Origin: Colidextribacter sp. OB.20
GTDB lineage: Bacteria > Bacillota > Clostridia > Oscillospirales > Oscillospiraceae
Assembly: GCF_009911595.1 (NCBI RefSeq)
Contig: NZ_QWKG01000016.1
Span: 1-64,000, forward strand
Direction: 5' to 3'
DNA: 64,000 bases
Below the pieces are notes generated by a model. That model searched no databases. It was given only the letters and a program-made list of their open reading frames with translations, and was not told the DNA's origin. Made by a program: the position numbers and the translations under genes. Numbering within the stretch: the first letter of the stretch is position 1; the number at the start of each line of letters is the position of its first letter. This document shows, in pieces, positions 35,710 through 43,918 of the stretch.

Positions 35710-36476
35710 CACACAATCAGACCGTATACCAGCCGGGCCAGCAGCAGAACCAGCACCACAAAGAACATGGGGCGGATCACTTTGGCTCCACCCTTCAAGG
35801 CCAGTCCGGAGCCCACATAGTGGCCTGCAATGCCGCACAGGGCGGCGGGGATACCCACAGACCACAGCACCTTCCCCGCCAGGGCGAAGGTGCTCAGTGA
35901 GGCCAGGTTGCTGGCCAGGTTGGCCGCCTTGGTATTTCCCGAAGCGGTAAGCAGGTCAAACCGGCACAGCCCGGTAAAGGCCAAAATCAGGAAGGTCCCC
36001 GCCCCTGGGCCGAAGAAGCCGTCGTAGCCGCCGATTACCAGTCCGATGCCCAGGGCCATGGACATCAGCTGAAGCCGGCTCAGCTCGCCGGAGCGGTCCT
36101 CCTGGCCGAAATCCCGCTTCAACAGCAGAAAGACAGCCATGACCGGCACCACCGCCAGCATAACGTAGTAGAGCACCTGCTCCGGCACAATCAGGTTGAG
36201 CCGGGCTCCCGCCCAGGCGCCCGCCAATGCGCCCGCTGCTCCGGCGGCGGCGCTTGGAATATGTACGTCCCCCCGTTTCAAAAACCGTACAGTGGACAGG
36301 AAGGTTCCGAAGGTACTGCTGCACTTGTTGGTCCCTGACGCCAGATGGGCGGGCAGGCCCGCCAGCAAATAAGCCGGCAGGGTAATCAGCCCGCCTCCCC
36401 CGGCCACCGCGTCAATCACGCCGCCTAAAAACACCAGCGGACAGACAATCAGCCAGATATGTATTAATTCTTCCAA
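35709..36476 (-). CDS. TauE/SafE (TSUP) family transporter
   Basis: A 255-residue membrane protein with about eight helices. N-terminal GGVIDAVAGGGGLITLPAYL and the central GFFGPGAGTFL motif are the two TSUP repeats' signature loops. Members carry organosulfur compounds, sulfite or related anions; substrate unknown. Its upstream region (36477-36579) holds two palindromes. It is downstream of rarA and may be partly read from it. Confidence 0.9.
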   Translation of the reverse strand: MEELIHIWLIVCPLVFLGGVIDAVAGGGGLITLPAYLLAGLPAHLASGTNKCSSTFGTFLSTVRFLKRGDVHIPSAAAGAAGALAGAWAGARLNLIVPEQVLYYVMLAVVPVMAVFLLLKRDFGQEDRSGELSRLQLMSMALGIGLVIGGYDGFFGPGAGTFLILAFTGLCRFDLLTASGNTKAANLASNLASLSTFALAGKVLWSVGIPAALCGIAGHYVGSGLALKGGAKVIRPMFFVVLVLLLARLVYGLIV

Positions 36477-36492
36477 TTTCCTCTCCCCTTTT

Positions 36493-36550
36493 GTTCCTTT
36501 TCTTGAAAGAAAAGGAACCGAAAAGAACTTTGCGAAAAACTTCGTTTTTC
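36493..36550. repeat. Two tandem palindromes between rarA and the TSUP gene
   Basis: GTTCCTTTTCTT (36493-36504) and AAGAAAAGGAAC (36507-36518) are perfect 12-bp arms with a 2-base centre. GAAAAAC-TTC-GTTTTTC follows (36534-36550). Neither is followed by a clean T tract on the minus strand. It may be a dispersed repeat or an RNA processing/termination structure. Confidence 0.55.
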
Positions 36551-36579
36551 CTTCTGGTTTTACTTACCATCATGGGTTT

Positions 36580-37851
36580 CTACAGGCTCTCTCCCTTGAT
36601 CTCCTCCCAGTACCGCCTGGCTGCCTGTTCGGTTTTGTTGTCGCCATACTGGTAGTAGCGGGTTCCCACCAGCTCGTCGGGCAGATACTGCTGCGCCACC
36701 CAGTGGCGCGGGAAGCTGTGAGGATACTTATAGCCCTGATCCCGCTCCTGGCCGGCGGAGTCAGCGTGAACATTTTGCAGCTCCCGTGGGATGCTGCCCG
36801 TGCGGCCCGCCCGGACGTCGGCCAGGGCAGCGTCGATAGCCATGCAGGCGGTGTTGGACTTGGGGGCGGTAGCCAGGAGGATCACCGCCTCAGCCAGCGG
36901 CAGCTTGGCCTCCGGCAGGCCCAGCTGGAGCGCGTTGTCCACACAGGCCTTGACGATAGGAACCGCCATGGGGTAGGCCAGGCCGATGTCCTCGCTGGCG
37001 GAGCACAGGATGCGCCGGATGGCGGTAATCAGGTCCCCCGCCTCCAGCAGCCGGGCCAGGTAGTGGAGGGCGGCATCCGGGTCAGAGCCCCGCAGCGATT
37101 TCATCAGGGCGGAGGCGATGTCGAAGTGGGCGTCCCCCTCCCGGTCGTAGCGCATGGCGGACTTCTGGGCCGCCGTCTGGGCGTCGTCCAAGGTGACAAG
37201 GAGTTTTCCTTGCTCCCGCCTGGCGGCAGTGAGAAGCAGCTCGATGGCGTTCATGGCCTTGCGCACGTCCCCGCCGCAGGCGGAGGCGATATGCTCCCGA
37301 ACCCCATCCTCACACCGGACCTCCGCCCCCAGGCGCTGTGACATAATGGACAGCCCTCGGTCGATGGCGGGGAGTACATCCGCTGCGGTGATTTGCTTAA
37401 ATTCAAATACGCTGGCCCGGGACAGCACCGCCCCGAAAACGGCAAAAAAGGGGTTCTCGGTGGTGGAGGCGATGAGGGTGATGCGGCCGTCCTCCATAAA
37501 CTCCAGAAGGGACTGCTGCTGCTTTTTGTTAAAATACTGGATCTCGTCCAGATAGAGCAGGACGCCCTCCGGGGCGAGCAGGGTGCCGATATCCGCCATA
37601 ATGTCCTTGATGTCAGAGATGGAGGCGGTGGTGGCGTTGAGCCGGTGGAGGGGCCGGTTGGTCCGCTGGGCGATGATGTTGGCTACTGTGGTCTTGCCCG
37701 TCCCGGATGGGCCGTAGAAAATCAGGTTGGGGACGTTGCCCCCCTCCACGATCCGGCGGAGCAAACCGTTTTTCCCTAAAATATGAGCCTGACCCACCAC
37801 CTCGTCCAGAGCTTGAGGGCGTATTTCGTCCGCTAAAGGGCGATATGCCAT
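36580..37851 (-). CDS. rarA: Replication-associated recombination protein RarA (MgsA)
   Basis: An AAA+ ATPase of the clamp-loader group acting at stalled forks. The 423 residues show Walker A GPSGTGKTTVAN (about 48-59), Walker B LLYLDEIQYFNKKQQ, sensor region ASTTENPFFAV and, near the C-terminus, YKYPHSFPRHWVAQQYLPDEL, the tetramerisation/RarA C-terminal motif. Its start is 6 bases after the YgjP-like stop, so they form one unit. Confidence 0.96.
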   Translation of the reverse strand: MAYRPLADEIRPQALDEVVGQAHILGKNGLLRRIVEGGNVPNLIFYGPSGTGKTTVANIIAQRTNRPLHRLNATTASISDIKDIMADIGTLLAPEGVLLYLDEIQYFNKKQQQSLLEFMEDGRITLIASTTENPFFAVFGAVLSRASVFEFKQITAADVLPAIDRGLSIMSQRLGAEVRCEDGVREHIASACGGDVRKAMNAIELLLTAARREQGKLLVTLDDAQTAAQKSAMRYDREGDAHFDIASALMKSLRGSDPDAALHYLARLLEAGDLITAIRRILCSASEDIGLAYPMAVPIVKACVDNALQLGLPEAKLPLAEAVILLATAPKSNTACMAIDAALADVRAGRTGSIPRELQNVHADSAGQERDQGYKYPHSFPRHWVAQQYLPDELVGTRYYQYGDNKTEQAARRYWEEIKGESL

Positions 37852-37857
37852 AGCCTG

Positions 37858-38451
37858 TCACACCTTTCCTGATCGTTCTTTTCCCAGCGCCCCGGTATAG
37901 CCCTTCAGCGCCTTCCGCCGCCGCCGCCAGTCGGGCATGAGGGCGTCCATTTGGGCATAAAACCCCGGGCCGTGGTCGTGGTGAAGAAAGTGGACCAACT
38001 CATGGAGGGCCACATAATCCCTTAACTCCTCCGGGCACCGGGCCAGGGCGGTGTTCAGGGTGATGTACCCCTGGGCCCAGTGACAGTTGCCCCACTGGCT
38101 TTTCAACGCCCGCAGCCGCAGGGGCGGAAGGATCACTCCCAGGGGCTCCACCAGGGGGTAGACCCGGGCCAGGGCCTCGCCCAAAAGCCGGGCGCAGTCC
38201 TCCCGGGACGCGGGCGGCAGGGGCTCGGCCTGCCGGTCCTCCCAGCGGCGGAGCGCGTCCAGAATCCAGCCGCTCCTGCTCCGGACAAAGTCGTCCGCCT
38301 GCCGGACAGAACAGCGCCGGGGGATGGAGACCGCCACCTCTCCCCCGGGCCCGACACGCAGATTCAGATTTTTCACCGTTTTACGGGTCAGCGTATAGGT
38401 CAGCACCCCGTGGGGCGTGTCCACCAGGCGCCGCTGAGGCTGAGCTACCAT
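37858..38451 (-). CDS. YgjP-like metal-dependent hydrolase (M48-like)
   Basis: A 197-residue soluble protein with HELVHFLHHDHG near residue 150, an HExxH zinc site with a third ligand expected downstream, and the family stretch LKSQWGNCHWAQGYITLNTAL, matching the YgjP/DUF45 family. Some members act on nucleotides (UTP pyrophosphatase activity reported for YgjP), others are proteases; the reaction is not settled. It overlaps the DUF2804 gene by 7 bases. Confidence 0.85.
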   Translation of the reverse strand: MVAQPQRRLVDTPHGVLTYTLTRKTVKNLNLRVGPGGEVAVSIPRRCSVRQADDFVRSRSGWILDALRRWEDRQAEPLPPASREDCARLLGEALARVYPLVEPLGVILPPLRLRALKSQWGNCHWAQGYITLNTALARCPEELRDYVALHELVHFLHHDHGPGFYAQMDALMPDWRRRRKALKGYTGALGKERSGKV

Positions 38452-39479
38452 TTGTTCTCCACTTCCTCGGCAAAGCCCAAAAAGTCCTTGACAAACACCT
38501 CGGTGCCGTCATCCAGAATGGCCAGGCCGGTGAACCTGCCAAAAATCTGGTGCTGGTCCGACTTGACGACCCCCGCGGCACTGGCGCTGGCGGAGCGGTC
38601 CAGGACGGGGTCGAAGCGCATCTCAAACCGGCCGTCGTCGCTGGTAAACTCCCACTGCTCCATATAACGGCGCCTGCGGCGGCGTCCGGGGATGCGGAAG
38701 CGGACTTTGGACAGCTTGTGGGCCTTGCCGTTATAAAACAGCATATTCTCAGTGGCGGCGGAGGTGTCTCCAAAGCCGCAGCCCAGGTTGAAGCCGAAGG
38801 GAATCCCCTCCGCCAGCCCGGAGGCGGAGGCCCAGTACCAGGTGTTGTGATAGGTCCACACACCCCGGCCCCAGTCCAGCACGCCGAAGGAGTCGGCGGG
38901 GTCCAGCATGTACTCGTCCTCCCCCACCGTCACCTTTCCGGAAGCCCGCAGGCAGTTGATCTTCTGGTTAAAGTAGAAGTGTCCCGGCTTGTCGAAGGGG
39001 GTGCAGATGACCATGGACTCCTCCGGTTCGTCGGTGAGCTCAATATAGGCGTCTAAGCACTCATTTCCCCGAAAGCTGTCCATGTGGGCGTAGAGTACCC
39101 GCCTGTCCTCCTCCCGCCGGAACAGCAGAGAGTAGCCCTTGCCCCCGGAGGCGCTGTCCCCCTCCAGCGTGCTTTTGGGCATGCCGGTACTCCCCATGGG
39201 CATCAGCCGCATGGGGCTCCTGGTAATCTGGGTGTTCTCCCAGAAATCTATCAGGGAGATGGAGTCCAGCCCCATATAGCTGTTGTCCGCGATGGTCAGG
39301 GCCAGGGCGAACTGGCCGTTCATCACGCAGTAGTAGTCCCATTCCTTGATGCGCAGGGCGGAGGCTCTGATGTGATTCCGGTTGTAGACCGGCAGCAGCT
39401 TTTTGGCAAAGCCTGGCTCTCTCAGGTTGCCCTGCTCGTCCAGCAGCGGCCCCGCCGCGGTAATCTCGTGCTGTTCCAT
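38445..39479 (-). CDS. DUF2804 protein
   Basis: A 344-residue soluble protein of the DUF2804 family: ITAAGPLLDEQGNLREPGFAKKLL, IKEWDYYCV, an LPLSxDR-like SSYMG block here ADNSYMGLDSISLIDFW, DWGRGVWTYHNTWYWASASG, and GFNLGCGFGDTSAATENMLFYNGK. The family is unrecognised in function; the Gly/Trp-rich centre looks like a lipocalin-like or carbohydrate-binding beta structure. The start at ATG 39479 is fixed by AAGGAGGCGG upstream. Co-transcribed with the YgjP-like gene. Confidence 0.9.
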   Translation of the reverse strand: MEQHEITAAGPLLDEQGNLREPGFAKKLLPVYNRNHIRASALRIKEWDYYCVMNGQFALALTIADNSYMGLDSISLIDFWENTQITRSPMRLMPMGSTGMPKSTLEGDSASGGKGYSLLFRREEDRRVLYAHMDSFRGNECLDAYIELTDEPEESMVICTPFDKPGHFYFNQKINCLRASGKVTVGEDEYMLDPADSFGVLDWGRGVWTYHNTWYWASASGLAEGIPFGFNLGCGFGDTSAATENMLFYNGKAHKLSKVRFRIPGRRRRRRYMEQWEFTSDDGRFEMRFDPVLDRSASASAAGVVKSDQHQIFGRFTGLAILDDGTEVFVKDFLGFAEEVENKW

Positions 39480-39560
39480 GGCCGTCCGCCTCCTTTCGTT
39501 CCCGCTCATTATACTGTAAAATCCAAATTCCTGCAATCATTTTCTTAAAATGACTGCGCA

Positions 39561-39590
39561 AAAACCGGGCGGAGTTTTCCGCCCGGTTTT
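39561..39590 (-). terminator. tepA terminator
   Basis: On the minus strand AAAACCGGGCGGA and its complement form a 13-bp stem with loop AAAC and a T5 tract, 12 bases after the tepA stop. Confidence 0.93.
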
Positions 39591-39601
39591 CAGCCCTGTA
39601 C

Positions 39602-40285
39602 CTAGGGCTTTTGCCGCTTCTCCTCAATCATCTCATACAGGCACCCCAGCGCATCGGAGAGGCCCCCGATCCGGTCAATCAGCCCCAGCTCCACCGCCTC
39701 CTCGCCGTAGATGATGCTGCCCACGTCGGCGGCCAGCTCTCCCGTCTGGAGCATCAGCTTTGTAAAGGCTTCACGCTTTACTCCGCTGTTGGCAGTGACA
39801 AACTGCAAGATCCGCTCCTGAATGCGCTCGAAATAGTAGAAGGTCTGGGGCACGCCGATGACCAGGCCGTTGAGCCGCACCGGGTGGATGGTCATGGCGG
39901 CCGATGGAGCGATGAAGGACTTTTTTGCCGACACCGCCAGGGGGACTCCGATGGAGTGACTGCCCCCCAGCACCAGAGAGACGGTGGGCTTGGACATGGA
40001 GGCGATTACCTCAGAGATGGCCAGCCCGGCCTCCACATCTCCCCCGCCGTTGTTCAGAAGAATGAGCAGGCCGTCGATGTCCTGACCGCCCTCGATGGCG
40101 GCCAGCAGGGGCAGGACATGCTCATACTTGGTGCTCTTGCTGGTGGGGGGAAGCAGCTGGTGGCCCTCGATCTGACCCACGATGGTCAGCACATAGACAG
40201 TGCCCCGGTCTGTTCGGATGATTGAGGAGCCCAGGTCTTCAATGGGGCTTTCACTGACTTGCTCCTCTATACGCTCTTCGTCCAT
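39602..40285 (-). CDS. tepA: ClpP-fold serine protease-like protein TepA
   Basis: A 227-residue ClpP-superfamily protein. The N-terminus is acidic; the catalytic Ser sits in GGSHSIGVPLA and the His in MTIHPVRLNG, with an Asp expected in the ELAADVGSIIYG helix. In Bacillus TepA (translocation-enhancing) influences protein export; spores also carry it. It stands alone as a minus-strand unit with terminator; a GTAGGGGCG palindrome lies 24 bases before its start. It contains a perfect recurrent dyad. Confidence 0.88.
   Translation of the reverse strand: MDEERIEEQVSESPIEDLGSSIIRTDRGTVYVLTIVGQIEGHQLLPPTSKSTKYEHVLPLLAAIEGGQDIDGLLILLNNGGGDVEAGLAISEVIASMSKPTVSLVLGGSHSIGVPLAVSAKKSFIAPSAAMTIHPVRLNGLVIGVPQTFYYFERIQERILQFVTANSGVKREAFTKLMLQTGELAADVGSIIYGEEAVELGLIDRIGGLSDALGCLYEMIEEKRQKP
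39762..39781. repeat. Recurrent dyad, perfect copy (tepA)
   Basis: GTAAAG-GCTTCACG-CTTTAC, inside the tepA coding region; one of three perfect copies. Confidence 0.6.
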
Positions 40286-40308
40286 AAGACAGCGCCTCCT
40301 CTGCTGTA

Positions 40309-40329
40309 GGGGCGGGTATCACCCGCCCG
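40309..40329. repeat. GGGGCG palindrome, copy 1
   Basis: GTAGGGGCGGGT-ATC-ACCCGCCC: an 8-bp perfect stem with a TAG/GGGGCG lead-in, between tepA and the XRE gene. Related to the palindromes at 47887, 48242 and 59600. Confidence 0.55.
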
Positions 40330-40485
40330 TTCTGCGACACACGTCAAAAATCCTTCGGGCGGTTGATATCCGCTCCTATATGGCTAGGATACGCAGAACC
40401 GCGGATTTTAGCCGCTCTACTTTTCGTAGGTTGCCTTTTTCATCCCTTTGCGCTAGACTTGGAGCAACGAAAGGAGCGAAGCAAA

Positions 40486-41070
40486 TTGGACAATACGCAA
40501 TTTGGAGCCTTTATTGCTCAGCTGCGGAAGGAGCTGGGCCTGACCCAGAAGGAGCTGGCCGACAAGCTGAACGTCACCGACAAGGCCGTTTCAAAGTGGG
40601 AGACGGGCAAGGGATTCCCAGACATGAAGCTGCTGGAGCCCCTGGCCCAGGCGCTGGGGGTGTCTCTTCTGGAGCTGATGCAGGGCAGGCGCCAGGAGGC
40701 GGACACCCTCACCGTGGCCGAGGCGGACGCGGCGGTGTCCCAGGCCCTGGGGCAGTCGGAGCGGGCCGTCACCCGGCGGTACTTACGGCTGTTCCGGTGG
40801 TTTTTGACCGGCGGCTGTCTCCTCAGCCTGTTGTGGCTGTTCACCACCTTTTTCAGCTCTGTGTGGGCGGAGCTTGTCAAGGGAATCTACCTGTCACCCG
40901 CTGCGACCAGCATCATCGGCGGGGCTGACGGCCCCACCGCTATCCTGACCGCCACCGCCACTCTCAACCCACTGGAAACCTTTTTTGCCCTGGGCGTCCC
41001 CCTTCTTCTATTGACCGTGTTTGTCGTTCTGGCTGTCAAGGTCTGGCGGCTGGAGAAGAAGCTGAAATAA
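40486..41070 (+). CDS. XRE-family regulator with two membrane segments and OadB-like GGADGPT motif
   Basis: A 194-residue protein. The helix-turn-helix (about 8-62) reads LRKELGLTQKELADKLNVTDKAVSKWE. Two hydrophobic segments follow, about residues 110-135 and 164-187. Between them lies ATSIIGGADGPTAILTA, the short motif with a conserved Asp found in beta subunits of Na+-pumping decarboxylases (OadB/GcdB). This pairing in a regulator is unusual and its role is not known. Start TTG 40486 has AAAGGAG 10 bases upstream. It ends at the hairpin at 41080. Confidence 0.8.
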   Translation: MDNTQFGAFIAQLRKELGLTQKELADKLNVTDKAVSKWETGKGFPDMKLLEPLAQALGVSLLELMQGRRQEADTLTVAEADAAVSQALGQSERAVTRRYLRLFRWFLTGGCLLSLLWLFTTFFSSVWAELVKGIYLSPAATSIIGGADGPTAILTATATLNPLETFFALGVPLLLLTVFVVLAVKVWRLEKKLK

Positions 41071-41079
41071 CCGCAAAAA

Positions 41080-41102
41080 GCCCCGGACCGCTGGTCCGGG
41101 GC
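41080..41102. terminator. Terminator between XRE and anti-sigma genes
   Basis: A perfect 10-bp stem (GCCCCGGACC / GGTCCGGGGC) with loop GCT has T5 on the minus strand, so it terminates the sigma/anti-sigma unit and probably the XRE gene too. Confidence 0.8.
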
Positions 41103-41119
41103 CTCTGCTTCTATTCACT

Positions 41120-41866
41120 TTAGCTCTCAGGAGCGCCCGCCATACGGTCTACGATCTTTTTGCCCAGCTCTTTCCCCGACCGGGAATTTTCCACGAACAT
41201 CTGTAACATGACGCCGTCCTCCACAAAATACACCTGAATGATTTCATCACCCTTGATGAAATACGCCTTACGTCCCTCCGCATATTCATAGACCTCATCC
41301 GCCCTGGTGTTCTCCACACCGTAGCCGTACATCTCCTGGGTGTGCCCCTCCAGCAGGAACATGCCGTTCATCTGGGCCTCTCCGTCCCCTGTACTCACTG
41401 TCATGCAGAGGTGGCCGGTGCGCCAGCGGTTGGAGATGGAAAGCGCAATATCGGTCATTTGAAGCTCCTCCGCCCCGGGCAAGGTCATCCCGGTGGCCCG
41501 GGTAAAGCTGTCGGCATCCCGGAACACACGATCCTGATCAACAATCCCGGTGGGATATTCGGCCAGGAAGCCCTCCAGATCGAAAGCCACTGGCGTCAGC
41601 TTGTCCAGCGCCACCTTTCGGTCCCCCAGCCACAAGCCAAAGGTCTCCCCCAGCACGCCGCTGGCCATCGCCGTGCAGGACAGGGCCAGCGCAATCAGCG
41701 CCGCGGCCAGTACGATGTATCTCTTTTTTATGGTTTTCATGGTAATCATCTTCCTTTCCGCCTGCGGCTCTGACGCCGCGGCCAGTAATCTTTGCAGCAG
41801 TTCCTCTTTTTCCTCCCCGCTGAGAAGAATCCTGTCATATGCGGAGCAGATCTCCCTATTTTTCAT
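41120..41866 (-). CDS. Putative anti-sigma factor / membrane regulator
   Basis: A 248-residue protein. The first about 50 residues are cytosolic, helical and acidic (EKEELLQRLLAAASEP); a single membrane segment follows at about 50-68; the rest is extracytoplasmic with a DUF4367-like beta fold near the C-terminus (GDEIIQVYFVEDGVMLQMFVENS). ATG 41866 overlaps the sigma-factor stop by 11 bases. Coupling with the ECF sigma gene suggests it sequesters that sigma factor until a signal arrives. No zinc HxxxCxxC motif is visible. Confidence 0.65.
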   Translation of the reverse strand: MKNREICSAYDRILLSGEEKEELLQRLLAAASEPQAERKMITMKTIKKRYIVLAAALIALALSCTAMASGVLGETFGLWLGDRKVALDKLTPVAFDLEGFLAEYPTGIVDQDRVFRDADSFTRATGMTLPGAEELQMTDIALSISNRWRTGHLCMTVSTGDGEAQMNGMFLLEGHTQEMYGYGVENTRADEVYEYAEGRKAYFIKGDEIIQVYFVEDGVMLQMFVENSRSGKELGKKIVDRMAGAPES

Positions 41867-42344
41867 CCAAATCACCGCCTAACATCTGTTTTAGCTGTTT
41901 CCTGGCCCGAGCGAGACGGGTACGGACCGTAGCCTGCGGACAGTGCAGAAGCGAGGCGGTCTCTTTGACGCTGTAGCCCTCGTAATAGTACAGATAGACC
42001 GCCGCTTTGTAGTGCTCAGGCAGAGCCAGAACCGCCTCAAGGACCTGGGTATCCCGTCCGGGCGCAGTCAGCTTCAGGTGGTCCTCTAAAGGCTCGTCCC
42101 GGCGCCAGGCCCGCTTCAGCGCATCCTTGCACAGGTTGGAGGCGGTGACGATCAGCCACGCCTTTTCGTGCTCCTCTGACCGGAAGGGCTTATTCCAGAA
42201 ATACGCGCGCAGAAAGGCCTCCTGCACCATGTCCTCCGTATCCGCCCTGTTCTTCAGAAAGGAGTAGCAGACCCGCCAGACCGTGTCCACATGGCGGTGA
42301 TACAGCGCAGTGAGCTCCTGGTCCGTACGCAACAAAGAGTCCAC
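41856..42344 (-). CDS. ECF-type sigma-70 factor
   Basis: A 162-residue RNA polymerase sigma factor. Region 2 shows ELTALYHRHVDTVWRVCYSFLKNRADTEDMVQEAFLRAY; region 4 shows LPEHYKAAVYLYYYEGYSVKETASLLHCPQATVRTRLARARKQLKQML. It starts with GTG and has a promoter of ECF type just upstream, suggesting that it drives its own expression. The next gene is a likely anti-sigma partner. Confidence 0.92.
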   Translation of the reverse strand: MDSLLRTDQELTALYHRHVDTVWRVCYSFLKNRADTEDMVQEAFLRAYFWNKPFRSEEHEKAWLIVTASNLCKDALKRAWRRDEPLEDHLKLTAPGRDTQVLEAVLALPEHYKAAVYLYYYEGYSVKETASLLHCPQATVRTRLARARKQLKQMLGGDLDEK

Positions 42345-42372
42345 CTTTCGATCACCGTCCTTTCACTTTAGA

Positions 42373-42399
42373 TACGACCCAAACCAGAAGAATGTTTCA
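42373..42399 (-). promoter_or_regulatory. ECF-type autoregulated promoter
   Basis: Minus strand TGAAAC (42399-42394), 17 bp, CGTA (42376-42373) resembles the TGAAAC-N16-CGTA class used by SigW-like ECF factors. It is placed for transcription of the sigma/anti-sigma pair. Confidence 0.6.
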
Positions 42400-42423
42400 T
42401 ACCCAGGGAATTTTTTTATAAAA

Positions 42424-42457
42424 ACAGCGGAGGCCGCTCTTCTGCGGACTCCGCTGT
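42424..42457 (-). terminator. Terminator of the M18 peptidase gene
   Basis: ACAGCGGAG pairs with CTCCGCTGT and an inner CCGC/GCGG stem; on the minus strand TTTTTATAAAAAAA follows. Confidence 0.85.
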
Positions 42458-42472
42458 GCGCTTATCCCAGCT

Positions 42473-43888
42473 TTAAACTTCCTCAAAAATCGCCTTCATG
42501 CCCTTGAAGGTCATATAGCAGTCCAGCTTGCCCACTGTCTCGAAGGGGGCGTGCATGGATAAGACCGGCACCCCGGCGTCCAGGGTGTCGATGTTCCGCT
42601 CGGCCATATAGGCGGCCACGGTGCCGCCTCCGCCAGCGTCCACCTTGCCCAGCTCGGCCATCTGCCAGACCACGTTGGCGCTGTCCAGCACCCGGCGCAC
42701 CCGGGCCACCACCTCGGCGGAGGCATCGGAGGCCCCGGACTTGCCCCGGGCCCCGGTATACTTGCACAGGCCCATGCCATAATTCACAAAGGCACTGTTG
42801 CGCTTCTCGTACACATCGGCAAAGTTGGGGTCGTAGGCCGCTGTCACGTCGGCAGACAGGCAGAAGGACTTCTCATAGCAGGCCCGCAGGGAGACGCTCT
42901 GGGCCTGACACAGGTCCTCCATGAAGGTGTCGAAGGCGGCGGACTTCATGCCGGTAACACCCTCGGAGCCGATCTCCTCCTTGTCGGCCAGCATACACAC
43001 GGCGGTGTACTCCGGGTCGCTGAGCTGGAGGAGAGCGGCCAGGGCGGCGTAGGCGCACACCCGGTCGTCATGGCCATAGGCACCGATGAGGGATCGGTCG
43101 AAGCCGATGTCGCTTGCTTGAAAGGCAGGGACGGCGCACAGCTCGGCGGAAATGAAGTCTGCCTCGGTGATGCCGTATTTCCGGTTGAGCAGCTCCAGGG
43201 CGGCCAGCTTCACCCGGTCCTTGCCCTCGTCGTCGGCCAGGGGGCGGCTGCCCACCAGAATGTTCAGATTTTCCGCCGGAATGGCCTCCCCTAAAGGTTT
43301 CTTGGACTGCTCCACTCCCAGATGGGGCAGCAGGTCGTCGATGGTGAACAGGGGGTCGCCCTCCCCGTCGCCGATGGACACCCGGACGGTCTGACCGCTT
43401 TTCAGGGCGATCACCCCGTGGAGCTCCAGGGGGATGGTCACCCACTGGTATTTGCGGATGCCGCCGTAGTAGTGGGTCTTGAGGTAGGCCAGCTCCTCCG
43501 CCTCATAGAGGGGGTTCTGCTTCAGGTCCAGCCGGGGGGAGTCGATGTGGGCCGCACCGATGTGGGCCCCCTCGGACAGCGGCTTCTTGCCGATAACCGC
43601 AAGGGTGACCGCCTTGCCCCGGTTCACCCGGTAGACCTTGTCCCCCGGGTTCAGCGCGTCCCCGCGGGCGTAGGGCCGGAAGCCGGCCTTCTCCGCCAGA
43701 GCGACGGCCCGGTCCACGCACTCCCGCTCGGTCTTGCCCGCGTCCAGGAACTGCTTGTAGCCGGTGCAGTAGGCCTCCATGGCCTCCAGTTCGCCGGGGA
43801 CCAGCCGGTCGTAGCCGTTTTTCTTGTCATAGAGCAGCGCCTTGCGCAGCTGCTCGCCTCGGGTCTGTTCTTTCATTTCCTCGCTCAT
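42473..43888 (-). CDS. M18 family aminopeptidase
   Basis: A 471-residue cytosolic zinc aminopeptidase of the aspartyl aminopeptidase family. Metal-ligand blocks visible: HIGAAHIDSPRLDLK (His/Asp), DKEEIGSEGVTGMKS (Glu-Glu pair), YGHDDRVCAY and DVTAAYDPNFADVY. Bacillus lacks obvious homologues but many Clostridia keep two; acidic N-terminal residues are the expected substrates. It ends at the terminator and is preceded by a 30-base gap from the hypothetical gene at 43919. Confidence 0.92.
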   Translation of the reverse strand: MSEEMKEQTRGEQLRKALLYDKKNGYDRLVPGELEAMEAYCTGYKQFLDAGKTERECVDRAVALAEKAGFRPYARGDALNPGDKVYRVNRGKAVTLAVIGKKPLSEGAHIGAAHIDSPRLDLKQNPLYEAEELAYLKTHYYGGIRKYQWVTIPLELHGVIALKSGQTVRVSIGDGEGDPLFTIDDLLPHLGVEQSKKPLGEAIPAENLNILVGSRPLADDEGKDRVKLAALELLNRKYGITEADFISAELCAVPAFQASDIGFDRSLIGAYGHDDRVCAYAALAALLQLSDPEYTAVCMLADKEEIGSEGVTGMKSAAFDTFMEDLCQAQSVSLRACYEKSFCLSADVTAAYDPNFADVYEKRNSAFVNYGMGLCKYTGARGKSGASDASAEVVARVRRVLDSANVVWQMAELGKVDAGGGGTVAAYMAERNIDTLDAGVPVLSMHAPFETVGKLDCYMTFKGMKAIFEEV

Positions 43889-43918
43889 GAAAATAACCTC
43901 CTAGTCGTATTTTGGGGC

